A stretch of DNA of 64,000 bases from assembly GCF_023955655.1 (NCBI RefSeq), contig NZ_JAMXHT010000005.1:435462-499461 (forward strand), read 5' to 3'. The position numbers and the translations under genes are program-made. Position 1 is the stretch's first letter, and each line of letters opens with the position of its first letter. The notes under the pieces are model-generated. The model ran no database searches. It worked only from the letters and a program-made list of their open reading frames with translations, and was not told where the DNA came from. Below, piece after piece: positions 16,852 to 25,961 of the stretch. The DNA comes from Ralstonia soli (lineage in GTDB: Bacteria; Pseudomonadota; Gammaproteobacteria; Burkholderiales; Burkholderiaceae).

Positions 16852-17907
16852 TTAGGCGGCGCGCAGCGGCAGGTTCTTCACGTTAGGCGCGCGGTTGGGC
16901 GACATGCCGTTCTTCGCCAGCGTCTCTTCCACGCTGTCGTACTGCACGCCAATGCGATAGATCGCCCGTGCTTCCTTGCCGCTGGCAATCTCGCGGCCCA
17001 GCTCTTTCGCCACGCGCACACATTGCTCGATCTGCTGCACCGAGGTCATGCGGTTGCCGTGCTGATCAATGATGGTGTCTTCAATGCCGCAACGCGGATG
17101 CAGGCCCATTGCCATGGCCATCATGTTGAACGGCAGCACGTTCTTGAGCAGCGACTCCGCCGTCAGCGTGCAGCCATCCGGCGCGCGGTGGATGAAGTTG
17201 AAGAAGTTGAACGGGTTGGGGCCGTCAAAGCCGCCGCCAATGCCGATCCACGTGAGGTTCAGCGGGCCCTTGTAGACGCCCTTGCGCACCAGGCGTTCGA
17301 GCGTTTCCAGTGCATGGATGCCCGTGAGCTGGAAGTGCGGCTGCACGCCCGAGGCTTGCAGGCGGCGCAGGTGCTCTTCCAGCCAGGCGGGGCCGGCAGG
17401 TACGGTCATCTCGGAATAGGCCGCCGCCAGCGCCGGGTTGGCCAGCGAGGTGCCTTCCAGATACGCCGGGTACAGCAGCTCCATGATGTTCATCTGCGTG
17501 GTGTTGACTGCCACCGTTACCTGATCAGGCGTGGGGGTCAGGTCAGCCAGCATGTGGCGCGTGTCGTCTGACAGCCACTTCGCGGCCTGGCCTTCGTCTT
17601 CCGGCGCAAACGAGATCGAGCCGCCCACCTGGATGATCATGTCGGGCACCGCGGCGCGCACGCCGGCAATCAGCTCGTTGAACTTCGACAGCCGCTTGGA
17701 GCCCTTGCCATCCAGTTCGCGCACGTGCAGGTGCAGCACGGTGGCGCCGGCGTTGTAGCAGTCCACGGCCTTTTGCACCTGTTCTTCCATCGTGACCGGG
17801 ATGTCTTCCGGAAAATCTTCCGGCGCCCATTCCGGGCCGTACGGCGCAACGGTAATGACGACTTTGTCCTGGTTCTCGGGGTGCAGCGAATCATCGAGGA
17901 ATTGCAT
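16852..17907 (-). CDS. Beta-keto acid cleavage enzyme (BKACE, DUF849 family)
   Basis: 351-residue zinc-dependent TIM-barrel enzyme of the Kce/BKACE family, which condenses a beta-keto acid with acetyl-CoA to give acetoacetate and a new acyl-CoA. Zinc ligands H59 and H61 are in VLHLHVRE; further family motifs are QVGGS near residue 93 and NFFNFI. Subfamilies act on 3-keto-5-aminohexanoate, dehydrocarnitine, beta-ketoadipate-like acids and others; the specificity cannot be fixed here. It is the first gene of the operon with MFS, quinone oxidoreductase, dioxygenase and porin genes, divergent from an AraC regulator. The ATG at 17907 is the only plausible start. Confidence 0.93.
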   Translation of the reverse strand: MQFLDDSLHPENQDKVVITVAPYGPEWAPEDFPEDIPVTMEEQVQKAVDCYNAGATVLHLHVRELDGKGSKRLSKFNELIAGVRAAVPDMIIQVGGSISFAPEDEGQAAKWLSDDTRHMLADLTPTPDQVTVAVNTTQMNIMELLYPAYLEGTSLANPALAAAYSEMTVPAGPAWLEEHLRRLQASGVQPHFQLTGIHALETLERLVRKGVYKGPLNLTWIGIGGGFDGPNPFNFFNFIHRAPDGCTLTAESLLKNVLPFNMMAMAMGLHPRCGIEDTIIDQHGNRMTSVQQIEQCVRVAKELGREIASGKEARAIYRIGVQYDSVEETLAKNGMSPNRAPNVKNLPLRAA

Positions 17908-18050
17908 GGTTGGCTCCGGTAGGGGAAGTCTCGGCTGGACTCCACTATAGGGAAGCGGTACGGTTCAATTTCTCATTTGGCGCCAAGTTTTTCTCTTTGC
18001 GCGCCATTCCGTGTAAACACCAAGACGACCGGAACCCGGCAGACAACCCG

Positions 18051-19088
18051 ATGGAAACGATGGTGCGCGCCCGATCGCTCAACGGCTACTTTCAGGTCGT
18101 GCGGCGGCTCGGCTTCAACCCGCAGGAGGCCTTGCGGCAGGTCGGCCTGGACCCGGCCAAGCTGGCCGATGCGGAGCAACTCGTGCCGGTGGTGGCGACG
18201 TGCCAGTTGATGGAGCTCACTGCCGCCAGCGCACCGTGCCCCACGCTCGGCCTGCAGATGGCCGAGGCGCGGCAGGAGCTGGACTTCGGGGTGCTCGGGC
18301 TGTTGCTGGGGCACAAGCGTACGTTGCGCGAGGCGCTGCAGGCCATCATCCAGTACCGCCATCTGTTGAACGAGGCATTGGCGATCTATCTGGAATCCGA
18401 CGGCGATATGGTCGTCATTCGCGAAGAGGTGATCGCCGAGATACCGGTGCCGCTACGCCAAGTCAACGAACTGGCAGTCGGCGTGCTGGCCCGCACATGC
18501 AGCGCGCTGCTGGGGGTGCACTGGAAACCGCGCGCCATCCATTTCACGCATGCAGCGCCGGCCGATGTCAGCATGCACCGCCGCATGTTCGGTTGTCCGC
18601 TCGTGTTTGACAGCGATTTCAACGGCATCGTCTGCGCCGCGGCCGATCTGGAAACCCCCAACCCTGCCGCCGATCCGGCCCTGGTGCGGTATGCGGAAAG
18701 CCTGGCCCAGCCGCTCAACGTATCGGGGCCGGACGCGATGGTGCAGGAGGTGCGGCGCGCGGTGTACCTGCTGCTGCCGCTGGAGCGCGCTTCGGTTGAA
18801 CAGGTGGCAGAGCATCTGCACCTGAGCGTGCGTACGTTGCAGCGGCAACTGGATGCAGCTGGCGCGACGTTCTCCGAGCTGGTGGAGGAGGTGCGCCACA
18901 ACCTCGCCATCCGCTACATGGCCAATCCGAGCTACCGGATCGGACGCGTGGCGGCGTTGCTGGGCTATACGCGGCAGGCGTCATTCACGCGCTGGTTCAT
19001 CGCCCATTTTGGGATGACGCCGCGCGCGTGGCGCGATGCGCAGACTCAGCCGCAGAACCAACCGCAGACCCAACCGCAGCCTCAATAG
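18051..19088 (+). CDS. AraC-family regulator (OruR/arabinose-binding-like N-terminal domain)
   Basis: 345-residue activator. The N-terminal about 200 residues (YFQVVRRLGFNPQEALRQVG) match the Arabinose_bd-like domain of OruR/ArgR-type regulators; the C-terminal AraC helix-turn-helix pair covers about residues 240-330 (LHLSVRTLQRQLDAAGATF and YTRQASFTRWF). The tail is a low-complexity Gln/Pro run. It is divergent from the BKACE operon across 143 bp and is the probable activator of that operon. A second ATG at 18060 is nearly equivalent. Its 3' end overlaps the convergent MFS gene by 7 bases. Confidence 0.9.
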   Translation: METMVRARSLNGYFQVVRRLGFNPQEALRQVGLDPAKLADAEQLVPVVATCQLMELTAASAPCPTLGLQMAEARQELDFGVLGLLLGHKRTLREALQAIIQYRHLLNEALAIYLESDGDMVVIREEVIAEIPVPLRQVNELAVGVLARTCSALLGVHWKPRAIHFTHAAPADVSMHRRMFGCPLVFDSDFNGIVCAAADLETPNPAADPALVRYAESLAQPLNVSGPDAMVQEVRRAVYLLLPLERASVEQVAEHLHLSVRTLQRQLDAAGATFSELVEEVRHNLAIRYMANPSYRIGRVAALLGYTRQASFTRWFIAHFGMTPRAWRDAQTQPQNQPQTQPQPQ

Positions 19089-20365
19089 GCTTGGGCCGGA
19101 TTGAACGCGGCATCAGCGTCGTCCGCTTCCGGTTGACGCATCAGCCGCACCGCGGGCGATTGCAGGATGCACAGCAGCTGCAGCGCAAAACCGGCCAGCG
19201 CCACCAACAGGCAAGCCCCCACGCCAGCTTGCGCAGCAAGCCACGCAGCCAGCGCCGCCCCCACGGGCCGTGCGCCATACGACATCACGTTCACCGCCGA
19301 CACGCGCGCGAGCAGCGCGGGTGGCGTTACTGTCTGCCGCAGCGTCGTCGTGGAGACCACCCACAGGATCGGCCCGCAGCCCAGCAGGAAGAACCCCGCA
19401 TGGGCAAGCGCCGGCCAGGGTTGCCACAGCGTCGCTGCAAGCAACGCGCCGCCAGCCAACCCGCACACCGGGCCCGTCGCGACGACATATCCAAAGCGCC
19501 AGCGCGCCAGAATGCGTGCCGCCAGCAGCGCGCCGATCACCATGCCCGCGCCGTACATTCCCAAAGCCAGCCCGATGGCTTGCGCAGACAGGCCGAGTCG
19601 ATGCGCCGCGTACGGAACAAAGATGGCGAACACCATGAAGATGGCTGCGGTGAAGATGAACTGCGTGGCGAATACCGGCCGCAGCAGCGGATGTTGAAAC
19701 ACGAAGCGCGCGCCTTCCGCAATGTCGCGCAGCGCATGCGCCGTGCGCCGTCTCGCCGGGAGAGGGGAAGCCACGCCCGCCAGCAGCGCGGCCGCCGCAG
19801 CCGACAGCGCCGCCGCCAGCACGAACGCCGCCATGGCCCCTGTCCAGCCGATCAACGCACCGCCAATGGCGGGGCCACAGGCAAACGCCACCGTGCGTGC
19901 CAGCTCGATGCGGCCGTTGGCCCGCGAGAGCATTGCCGCCGGCACCAGCGCTGGCACCAGCGCTGGCACCAGCGCCGGCGCTGCCACGCTGAACACCACG
20001 GTACCGCATACGGCCACAAAGCCCAGTACGCCCAGCGCTGCCAGATTCAGGTGCCCGGTCACCAGCAAGCCGGCCACCACGAACAGCGCCGCCGCGCGCG
20101 CGGCTTCCGCACCTGCCATCAGCGTGCGCTTGGGCCAGCGGTCCGCCAGCATGCCGATGGGAATGGCAAACAGCACGAACGGCAGCGTCAGCGCCACCTG
20201 CAGCCAGCTTGCGGTGCTGGCGTCCGCATGCAGTGTCAGAACGGCTACCATGGGCATGGCCGCCAGCGCGATCTGCTCAGCCGACTGCGCGGCAAGGTTG
20301 GAGCCCGCGAGCCGGTTAAAGCCGGCCGGCAGGCGGTCGATGGAGGGGGCAAGGGGACAGTGCAT
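19082..20365 (-). CDS. MFS exporter, EntS-like (MFS_3 family)
   Basis: 427-residue major facilitator with about 12 helices. The loop 2-3 motif is GMLADRWPKRTLM and the layout resembles EntS-type exporters of siderophores and macrolides. The substrate is not identifiable. It contains an in-frame 12-bp tandem repeat giving ALVPALVPALVP at the end of a membrane helix. The ATG at 20365 is preceded by AGGAGA, part of which is held in a 7-bp leader hairpin. The tail overlaps the convergent AraC gene by 7 bases, so it probably has its own promoter. Confidence 0.85.
   Translation of the reverse strand: MHCPLAPSIDRLPAGFNRLAGSNLAAQSAEQIALAAMPMVAVLTLHADASTASWLQVALTLPFVLFAIPIGMLADRWPKRTLMAGAEAARAAALFVVAGLLVTGHLNLAALGVLGFVAVCGTVVFSVAAPALVPALVPALVPAAMLSRANGRIELARTVAFACGPAIGGALIGWTGAMAAFVLAAALSAAAAALLAGVASPLPARRRTAHALRDIAEGARFVFQHPLLRPVFATQFIFTAAIFMVFAIFVPYAAHRLGLSAQAIGLALGMYGAGMVIGALLAARILARWRFGYVVATGPVCGLAGGALLAATLWQPWPALAHAGFFLLGCGPILWVVSTTTLRQTVTPPALLARVSAVNVMSYGARPVGAALAAWLAAQAGVGACLLVALAGFALQLLCILQSPAVRLMRQPEADDADAAFNPAQAY
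19941..19976. repeat. Three tandem copies of a 12-bp unit inside an MFS gene
   Basis: GGCACCAGCGCT is repeated at 19941-19952, 19953-19964 and, with one change, 19965-19976. The unit is a multiple of 3, so copy-number change alters the protein by four residues (ALVP) without a frameshift. Slippage could make length variants between strains. Confidence 0.75.
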
Positions 20366-20371
20366 CGCGCA

Positions 20372-20395
20372 TCTCCTGAAGGCGTTGGCTTCAGG
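20372..20395 (-). promoter_or_regulatory. Ribosome-site-overlapping leader hairpin of the MFS exporter
   Basis: On the minus strand, CCTGAAG/CTTCAGG arms (20389-20395 and 20375-20381) with a 7-base loop end inside the AGGAGA ribosome site (20372-20377), 6 bases before the ATG. Folding would tie up half of the ribosome site and lower translation. Whether a ligand or protein controls it is unknown. Confidence 0.45.
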
Positions 20396-20453
20396 TTAGG
20401 GATGGCGACGTGTGGACGCGCTCCGCTTCTTGCGGGCGAATTCGAAGCGCGGA

Positions 20454-21887
20454 TTACAGGATCGGCGCGAACAGCTTGGCCACGTGCATGATCACGCGGC
20501 GCAGCGGGTGGGCGTGCTCGTACTCGTCGCGGCCGACGCGGGTGGCTTCGGCAAAGTCGGCTTCGAGCATCTGCGTGACGTCGTTGGCGAATCGCTCGTC
20601 GGCCGTCACGATCATCAGCTCGAAGTTCAGGCGGAACGAGCGGTTATCGAGATTGGCGCTGCCCACAGCGGCGGCATCGTCGTCGATCAGCACAACCTTC
20701 TGGTGCAGGAAACCCGGCAGATAGCGGTAGATCTTCACGCCCGCGCGGATGGCCTGGTACGCATACAGGGTCGAGGCCAGGAACACGACGCGGTGGTCGG
20801 GTCGCGACGGGATCAGGATGCGCACGTCCACGCCGCGCAGCACGGCCAGGCGCAGCGCGGCAAACACGGCTTCATCGGGGATGAAGTAGGGTGTGGTGAT
20901 CCACAGCCGCTTGCGTGCGGATTGGATGGCTTCCATGAAGAACAGCGAGCAGGTCTCCTGCTTGTCGGCCGGGCCGCTGGCCACCACTTGGCAGACCATG
21001 TCTTCTTCGGGACGCAGCTCGGGCACGATCAGCTGCGGTACCTCGTGCGCGGCCCAGTACCAGTCTTCGGCAAAGGTGAGCTGCAAATCCATCACCGCCG
21101 CGCCGACGATTTCGATATGCGTGTCGCGCCACGGTGCGAGCGGCGGGTTCTCACCCAGGTATTCGTTGCCGACGTTGTGGCCGCCCACGAAGGCGCGCTC
21201 GCCGTCCACCACCACGAGCTTGCGGTGGTTGCGGAAGTTGAGCTGGAATCGGTTGACGAAACCGGCGTGCGTGGAGAACGGCTTGGCCTGTATGCCGCCG
21301 TCGGTCAGGCGCTGCACGTAGTGGCGCGGCAGGGCATGGCAGCCGATGCTGTCGAAGAGGAAATACACCCGCACCCCGGCGCGGGCCCGTTCGAGCATGA
21401 GCTCGGCCAGGCGGCGGCCGAGCGAATCGTCATGCACGATGAAGAACTGCACGATCAGCACGCGTTGCGCCTGGGCAATGGCCGCGAAGATGGCATCAAA
21501 GGTTTCCGCGCCGTTGACCAGCAGCCGCACGCGGTTGCGCGCCAGACACGGCATGCCCGTGAGCCGCGGTAACGCTTGCATGCAAGCGTGCTGCGGCACG
21601 ACCACGCAGGACTCATGGTCGCGCAGGCGGCGCCAGTCGTCGGATAGGGTGATCTCGCGCATGCGCGCGTTGTTGAAGCGCCGCGCATCCACATAGCCGG
21701 CAAAGGTGCTGCGCCCGAAGATCAGGTACGGGATCAGCGTGAACTCCGGCAGCGTGACCAGCGAGATGGCCCACGCAATGGCGCCCTGCGAGGTCCGCAC
21801 GGTCAGCACGGCATGCATGGCCGCGAGCACGCCCACGCAGTGCACAACGAAGAGGAATGCGGCAAATACCGTGGTATTGGTCAGCAT
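20454..21887 (-). CDS. clsA: Cardiolipin synthase A-type (two PLD domains)
   Basis: 477-residue inner-membrane enzyme that joins two phosphatidylglycerols into cardiolipin. Two N-terminal membrane helices (residues about 1-25 and 33-55, with SLVTLPEFTLIPYLIFG) are followed by two phospholipase D HKD motifs: FRNHRKLVVVDGERAFVGG and FLHQKVVLIDDDAAAVGSAN. The length is that of ClsA. The ATG at 21887 is chosen because the protein then starts with the helical region; codons upstream to 22220 look non-coding. It is divergent from a second PLD-family gene with a 184-bp gap. Confidence 0.9.
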   Translation of the reverse strand: MLTNTTVFAAFLFVVHCVGVLAAMHAVLTVRTSQGAIAWAISLVTLPEFTLIPYLIFGRSTFAGYVDARRFNNARMREITLSDDWRRLRDHESCVVVPQHACMQALPRLTGMPCLARNRVRLLVNGAETFDAIFAAIAQAQRVLIVQFFIVHDDSLGRRLAELMLERARAGVRVYFLFDSIGCHALPRHYVQRLTDGGIQAKPFSTHAGFVNRFQLNFRNHRKLVVVDGERAFVGGHNVGNEYLGENPPLAPWRDTHIEIVGAAVMDLQLTFAEDWYWAAHEVPQLIVPELRPEEDMVCQVVASGPADKQETCSLFFMEAIQSARKRLWITTPYFIPDEAVFAALRLAVLRGVDVRILIPSRPDHRVVFLASTLYAYQAIRAGVKIYRYLPGFLHQKVVLIDDDAAAVGSANLDNRSFRLNFELMIVTADERFANDVTQMLEADFAEATRVGRDEYEHAHPLRRVIMHVAKLFAPIL

Positions 21888-22071
21888 GGGAGCAGCAGAG
21901 AAGAGCACGCGTTGGGCATTTTGACATGCCCCGGGTGGCGTCGGACAAACACGGATATTGACCCGGCTGGCATTTGACGTAGTCTGGCCGCCAAGTCGGT
22001 GCAGGCACGCCGCATGCTGATGTGCAGTTGAAGTCCTGTCAGCCCCCCGGTAGCAAAACACGACATAGAAC

Positions 22072-23811
22072 ATGCAAGGACACCGGAAGATTCCTCCCTC
22101 TGCGCTTCTGCGCGCGTGGCTTGCCTGCTTGGCCGCCACGCTGTTGACTGCGTGCGCCAGCCTGCCCGAGAACGTGGAGCGGCCTGCCACGACCGCGCTG
22201 CCCAAGGCGGAATCCACCACCGCGCTGGGGCGACTGGTGCAGGCGAGCGCGCCGTCGCCCGAGGTGTCTGGCTTCCGGCTGATCCCGTCGGGCGAGGAAG
22301 CCTATGCAACCTTGCTCACGCTGGCTGATCGCGCCGAGCGCACGCTTGACTTGCAGTACTTCATCATCGAGAGCGACAACAGCGTGCGCGAGCTGATGCG
22401 CCACGTGCTGGCCGCTGCCGAGCGCGGCGTGCGCGTGCGCGTGCTGGTCGATGATCTGCACAGCGACGGGCGCGATCTGGCCTTCCTGAAGTTCGCCTCG
22501 CACAAGAACATCGACGTGCGGCTGTTCAACCCGTTTCCGGGCGGGCGCATGTCGAATTTCACACGCTACCTGAGCGGCGCGGCCGAGTTCCGCCGCGTCA
22601 ACCGGCGCATGCACAACAAGGCCTTCATTGCCGACAACGCCTTGGCCGTCACGGGCGGGCGCAACCTGGGGGCGGAGTACTTCACCCAGGACAAGACCAC
22701 CAATTTCGTCGATCTGGATGTGCTGGTTGCAGGGCTGGCGGTGCGGCAGTTGTCGGCGGCGTTTGATACGTACTGGAACAGCGAGTTTGCCTATCCGGTG
22801 CAGGCCTTGGTGCCCGAACGCAGCGAGGCGCATCCGCCGGAACAGAAGGAGGGCAACTATCCGCCGCCGGTCTCGGTGCCCCGCAGGCCGGAAGGGCCGC
22901 TGCCGCATATCGACGTGCCGACGTCTCCGATCGATCTTGGCTCGGGCTCCGGCTCCGGGCCGCAGGAATCCACCCGGTACATCACCGATCCTGAGCAGCG
23001 GCGCCTGCGCAACCAGACCGATCTGGCCAACCCGACGCCCACGGATCCGTTACCGCTCAGGCCGGCTCTGCGCGACTGGTTCCTCGCTGACCAGATTGCC
23101 CGCAACCGTCTGCGGCTGGAGTGGGCGCCCGCGCAGGTGATCGTCGATCGCCCGGCCAAGGTATCCGGTGACGAGGTCGAGCCCGGCGGCGAGCGTCTCG
23201 CCCAGACGCTGCTGCGCCTGATTGACGAAGCCCGGCGGGAGGTCGTGTTGATCTCGCCGTACTTCGTGCCAGGCAAGCGCGGTGTGGACGTGGCCAAGCG
23301 CCTGCAGGAGCGTGGGGTGCGGCTGCGCGTGCTGACCAACTCGCTGGCCGCCACCGATGCGCCCATCGTGCACGTCGGGTATGCCAAATACCGCGGCGCG
23401 CTCGTCGACGACGGTGTCGAACTGTACGAACTGCGCTCCACGCTGGGCGATCGCCCGAAGGTGGTCGGCTCGTTCCGTTCGGCGCAGGCAAGCCTGCATG
23501 TGAAGTCGATCGTGGTGGACCGCAGCACGCTATTCGTCGGTTCGATGAACATTGACCCGCGCTCCATCGGCCTGAATACCGAGACCGGCCTCATTATCCG
23601 CAGCCCGGTGCTGGCGCAGGCGGTGGCCAAGCTCTTCGATGATGCGGTGGGGAGCAGCGCCTACCGCGTGACCAAGGTGGATGGACAGCTGCGCTGGACC
23701 GCGCATCAGGACGGCAAGGAGATCGTGGTCGATCACGAGCCCGACGTGGGCCTGGGCCGCCGGGCGTGGATCCAGATGCTGGCGCCGTTTACTCCGGAGG
23801 AGCTGCTCTAG
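22072..23811 (+). CDS. ClsC-type phospholipase D family lipoprotein
   Basis: 579-residue PLD-superfamily protein resembling cardiolipin synthase C. A lipoprotein signal with lipobox LTAC (C28) precedes two HKD motifs: RMHNKAFIADN (His about 181) and LHVKSIVVDRS (His about 476). A proline- and serine-rich insert (about residues 255-325, with GSGSGSG) separates the two halves and makes the protein longer than E. coli ClsC. E. coli ClsC works with YmdB, which is not encoded here. Being a lipoprotein it should face the periplasm. A bidirectional terminator follows. Confidence 0.88.
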   Translation: MQGHRKIPPSALLRAWLACLAATLLTACASLPENVERPATTALPKAESTTALGRLVQASAPSPEVSGFRLIPSGEEAYATLLTLADRAERTLDLQYFIIESDNSVRELMRHVLAAAERGVRVRVLVDDLHSDGRDLAFLKFASHKNIDVRLFNPFPGGRMSNFTRYLSGAAEFRRVNRRMHNKAFIADNALAVTGGRNLGAEYFTQDKTTNFVDLDVLVAGLAVRQLSAAFDTYWNSEFAYPVQALVPERSEAHPPEQKEGNYPPPVSVPRRPEGPLPHIDVPTSPIDLGSGSGSGPQESTRYITDPEQRRLRNQTDLANPTPTDPLPLRPALRDWFLADQIARNRLRLEWAPAQVIVDRPAKVSGDEVEPGGERLAQTLLRLIDEARREVVLISPYFVPGKRGVDVAKRLQERGVRLRVLTNSLAATDAPIVHVGYAKYRGALVDDGVELYELRSTLGDRPKVVGSFRSAQASLHVKSIVVDRSTLFVGSMNIDPRSIGLNTETGLIIRSPVLAQAVAKLFDDAVGSSAYRVTKVDGQLRWTAHQDGKEIVVDHEPDVGLGRRAWIQMLAPFTPEELL

Positions 23812-23830
23812 CGCGGCGCCCAAAAAGAAA

Positions 23831-23860
23831 AAACGCCGCGGTGTGCGGCGTTTTTTTCAA
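23831..23860. terminator. Bidirectional intrinsic terminator
   Basis: A 9-bp stem AAACGCCGC (23831-23839) / GCGGCGTTT (23845-23853) with a 5-base loop has a run of T on the right and a run of A on the left. It ends both the plus-strand ClsC-type gene and the minus-strand entericidin gene. Confidence 0.9.
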
Positions 23861-23894
23861 CTCAGGCTAGGCAATCTGCCGGGCCTTCGCGGCA

Positions 23895-24035
23895 TTACAT
23901 CTTCTGCTTGGTGTTGTCGGCGGCGTTTTCCAGCTTCTGGCCACCCGTCTGGATGTCCTTGCCCATGCCTGCCATCGTGTTGCAGCCAGCCAGCACGACG
24001 CAGCCCAGGGCCAGCAGTGCAATCAGTTTCTTCAT
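23895..24035 (-). CDS. Entericidin A/B family lipoprotein
   Basis: 46-residue small lipoprotein: MKKLIALLALGCVVLAGC with the lipobox LAGC, then a short tail (KDIQTGGQKLENAADNTKQ) that is the family signature. Entericidins are toxin/antidote-type cell-envelope lipoproteins in enterics; in beta-proteobacteria such genes are common and their role is unsettled. The ATG at 24035 follows AGGGG with 6-base spacing. An upstream in-frame extension to 24089 is rejected because it would bury the signal peptide. Confidence 0.9.
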   Translation of the reverse strand: MKKLIALLALGCVVLAGCNTMAGMGKDIQTGGQKLENAADNTKQKM

Positions 24036-24332
24036 CTTGATCCCCTTATGAGCAGTGCGGTAACCCGCACGATTTCGCGTGATTGCCACCCAGGCGGTGG
24101 CGCAAGCCGCATTTTAAAACCAGCCCGCAGCGCAGGGTGCGCCTGAGGCATCTTTTTTACACTCTTAGACATCACTTGCGGCGCATTCCGGACATTTGCG
24201 CAGGTGCCCTCTACTTCTGCCCGCCCTTGCCGTTAGGACATTTCGGGAGTGAACCGGGTGCCGGAACCAGCGGCGCGTCCAAGGCGGCATAAGACAGCGC
24301 GCCAGACGGCCCAACCATGCAAGGAAGAAAAC
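24036..24332. other. Divergent entericidin/MCP intergenic region
   Basis: 297 bp carrying the start signals of both the entericidin (minus) and the chemoreceptor (plus). I see no perfect sigma-70 or sigma-28 promoter, no large inverted repeat and no ORF worth calling. AAGGAAG just before 24333 is the ribosome site of the chemoreceptor. Confidence 0.4.
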
Positions 24333-25901
24333 ATGTGGAAGTGGATAGATACGAGCATTCGCACGCGGCTGACGATGTTGGTGGCCGTGTTCGCGGTAAT
24401 GATTGCAGTGGTGGGGGTGGCGGGCATCACCACGGGCCGGGCCACCAACGCGGATCTGCGCGCGGTATATCTCGAGGATGCCAAGGGCCTGGACCTGTTG
24501 GCCAAGGACACCATCAACCTGTTGTGGGCACGCATTCACCTGACCAACTTTGATTCGGTCTCGTCGCCCGAAGAACTCAAGAAGCTGCTGACCGACGCGC
24601 ACACGATGGTCAATTCGGCCAACGATGCGTGGGCGCAGTTCATGAAGCTGCCGGTTCCAGACGCAGACCGCGCCCAGTTGCAGGCCGCCGATGCCGCGCG
24701 CACCAAGTTCGTCAAGACGGCACTGGAGCCCGCTATCGCAGCGCTCGAACGCAGTGACCTCACGACGTATCGTGACCTCAACACGACGCAGGTGCCCAAA
24801 CTCTTCGTTGAGTACGACACGGCGCTCGGGCCGCTCGTTGGGGCGCGCTTCAAGTACGGTCAGGCGCGTTTCGACAACTCGCAGTCGCGCTACGCCATGA
24901 GCATCTGGATCTCGGGCGGGCTGCTGGTGGCGGCGCTGGTGCTGTCGGTGGTGGCGCGCGGCGTGCTCGGCCGCACGGTGGTGCGTCCGCTGGAGCGTGC
25001 CATCCAGGTGTTCGAGCGCATGGCATCGGGCGATCTCGCCACGCGCATGGAAGGCCAGACCGCTGCCGGCCGTCGCGATGAAACCGCGCGCCTCATGCAC
25101 GCGGTCTCGTCGATGCAGACGAGCCTGCAGCAGATCATCGGCCAGGTGCGAACGGGGTCGGACTCGATCGCCAGCGCCACCAAGCAGATCGCCGCCGGCA
25201 ATGCCGACCTGTCGCAACGCACGGAGCAGCAGGCTTCGTCGCTGGAAGAAACGGCATCGAGCATGGAAGAGCTCACCAGCATCGTGAAGCAGAACGCCGA
25301 CAACGCACGTCAGGCCAGCACGCTGGCGGTCAATGCATCGGACATCGCCGTCAAGGGCGGGGAAGTCGTGGGCCGCGTGGTCGAGACCATGGCCGGCATC
25401 AACGAGAGCAGCCGCAAGATTGCCGACATCATCGGCGTGATCGAGGGCATTGCGTTCCAGACCAACATCCTCGCCCTGAACGCTGCGGTGGAAGCCGCGC
25501 GCGCGGGCGAGCAGGGCCGTGGCTTTGCCGTGGTGGCCGGCGAGGTGCGCAGCCTCGCGCAGCGCAGCGCCACGGCGGCCAAGGAAATCAAGGCGTTGAT
25601 CGGCGACTCGGTGGGCCGCGTGCAGAACGGCTCGACGCTCGTGGCCGAAGCCGGTACGGTGATCGACGAAGTGGTGGTGGCCGTCAAGCGCGTGACCGAC
25701 ATCATGGGCGAGATCAGCGCGGCGTCGGAAGAGCAGAGCAGCGGCATCGAGCAGGTCAACCAAGCCGTCACGCAGATGGACCAGGTCACACAGCAGAACG
25801 CCGCGCTGGTGGAGCAGGCGGCCGCGGCCGCGGAATCGCTGGAGGAACAGGCGGAGGCGCTGCGCAGCGCGGTGTCCGTCTTCCGCGTCGAGCGCGCATA
25901 A
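24333..25901 (+). CDS. Methyl-accepting chemotaxis protein (Tar-like)
   Basis: 522-residue transmembrane chemoreceptor. Helix 1 is at residues about 10-32 ([19 protein letters not shown]), followed by a four-helix-bundle periplasmic sensor (to about 190), helix 2 ([19 protein letters not shown]), a HAMP domain ([18 protein letters not shown]) and the MA signalling hairpin. The hairpin tip [20 protein letters not shown] is the conserved CheA/CheW contact. The C-terminus lacks an NWETF-type CheR tether. The ATG at 24333 is preceded by AAGGAAG. The ligand is unknown. It is convergent with the GGDEF-EAL gene and separated by a hairpin. Confidence 0.93.
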   Translation: MWKWIDTSIRTRLTMLVAVFAVMIAVVGVAGITTGRATNADLRAVYLEDAKGLDLLAKDTINLLWARIHLTNFDSVSSPEELKKLLTDAHTMVNSANDAWAQFMKLPVPDADRAQLQAADAARTKFVKTALEPAIAALERSDLTTYRDLNTTQVPKLFVEYDTALGPLVGARFKYGQARFDNSQSRYAMSIWISGGLLVAALVLSVVARGVLGRTVVRPLERAIQVFERMASGDLATRMEGQTAAGRRDETARLMHAVSSMQTSLQQIIGQVRTGSDSIASATKQIAAGNADLSQRTEQQASSLEETASSMEELTSIVKQNADNARQASTLAVNASDIAVKGGEVVGRVVETMAGINESSRKIADIIGVIEGIAFQTNILALNAAVEAARAGEQGRGFAVVAGEVRSLAQRSATAAKEIKALIGDSVGRVQNGSTLVAEAGTVIDEVVVAVKRVTDIMGEISAASEEQSSGIEQVNQAVTQMDQVTQQNAALVEQAAAAAESLEEQAEALRSAVSVFRVERA

Positions 25902-25927
25902 GCGGCGCCGCTCACCATTCGCAGGCA

Positions 25928-25958
25928 ACAACGCCCTTCCATTGCGGGAGGGCGTTGT
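25928..25958. terminator. Convergent terminator-like hairpin (MCP / GGDEF-EAL)
   Basis: A 10-bp perfect stem (25928-25937 and 25949-25958, arms ACAACGCCCT and AGGGCGTTGT) continues inward through three more pairs to a 5-base loop. The T run is weak on either side, so efficiency is uncertain, but it sits exactly between two convergent genes. Confidence 0.6.
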
Positions 25959-25961
25959 GCT

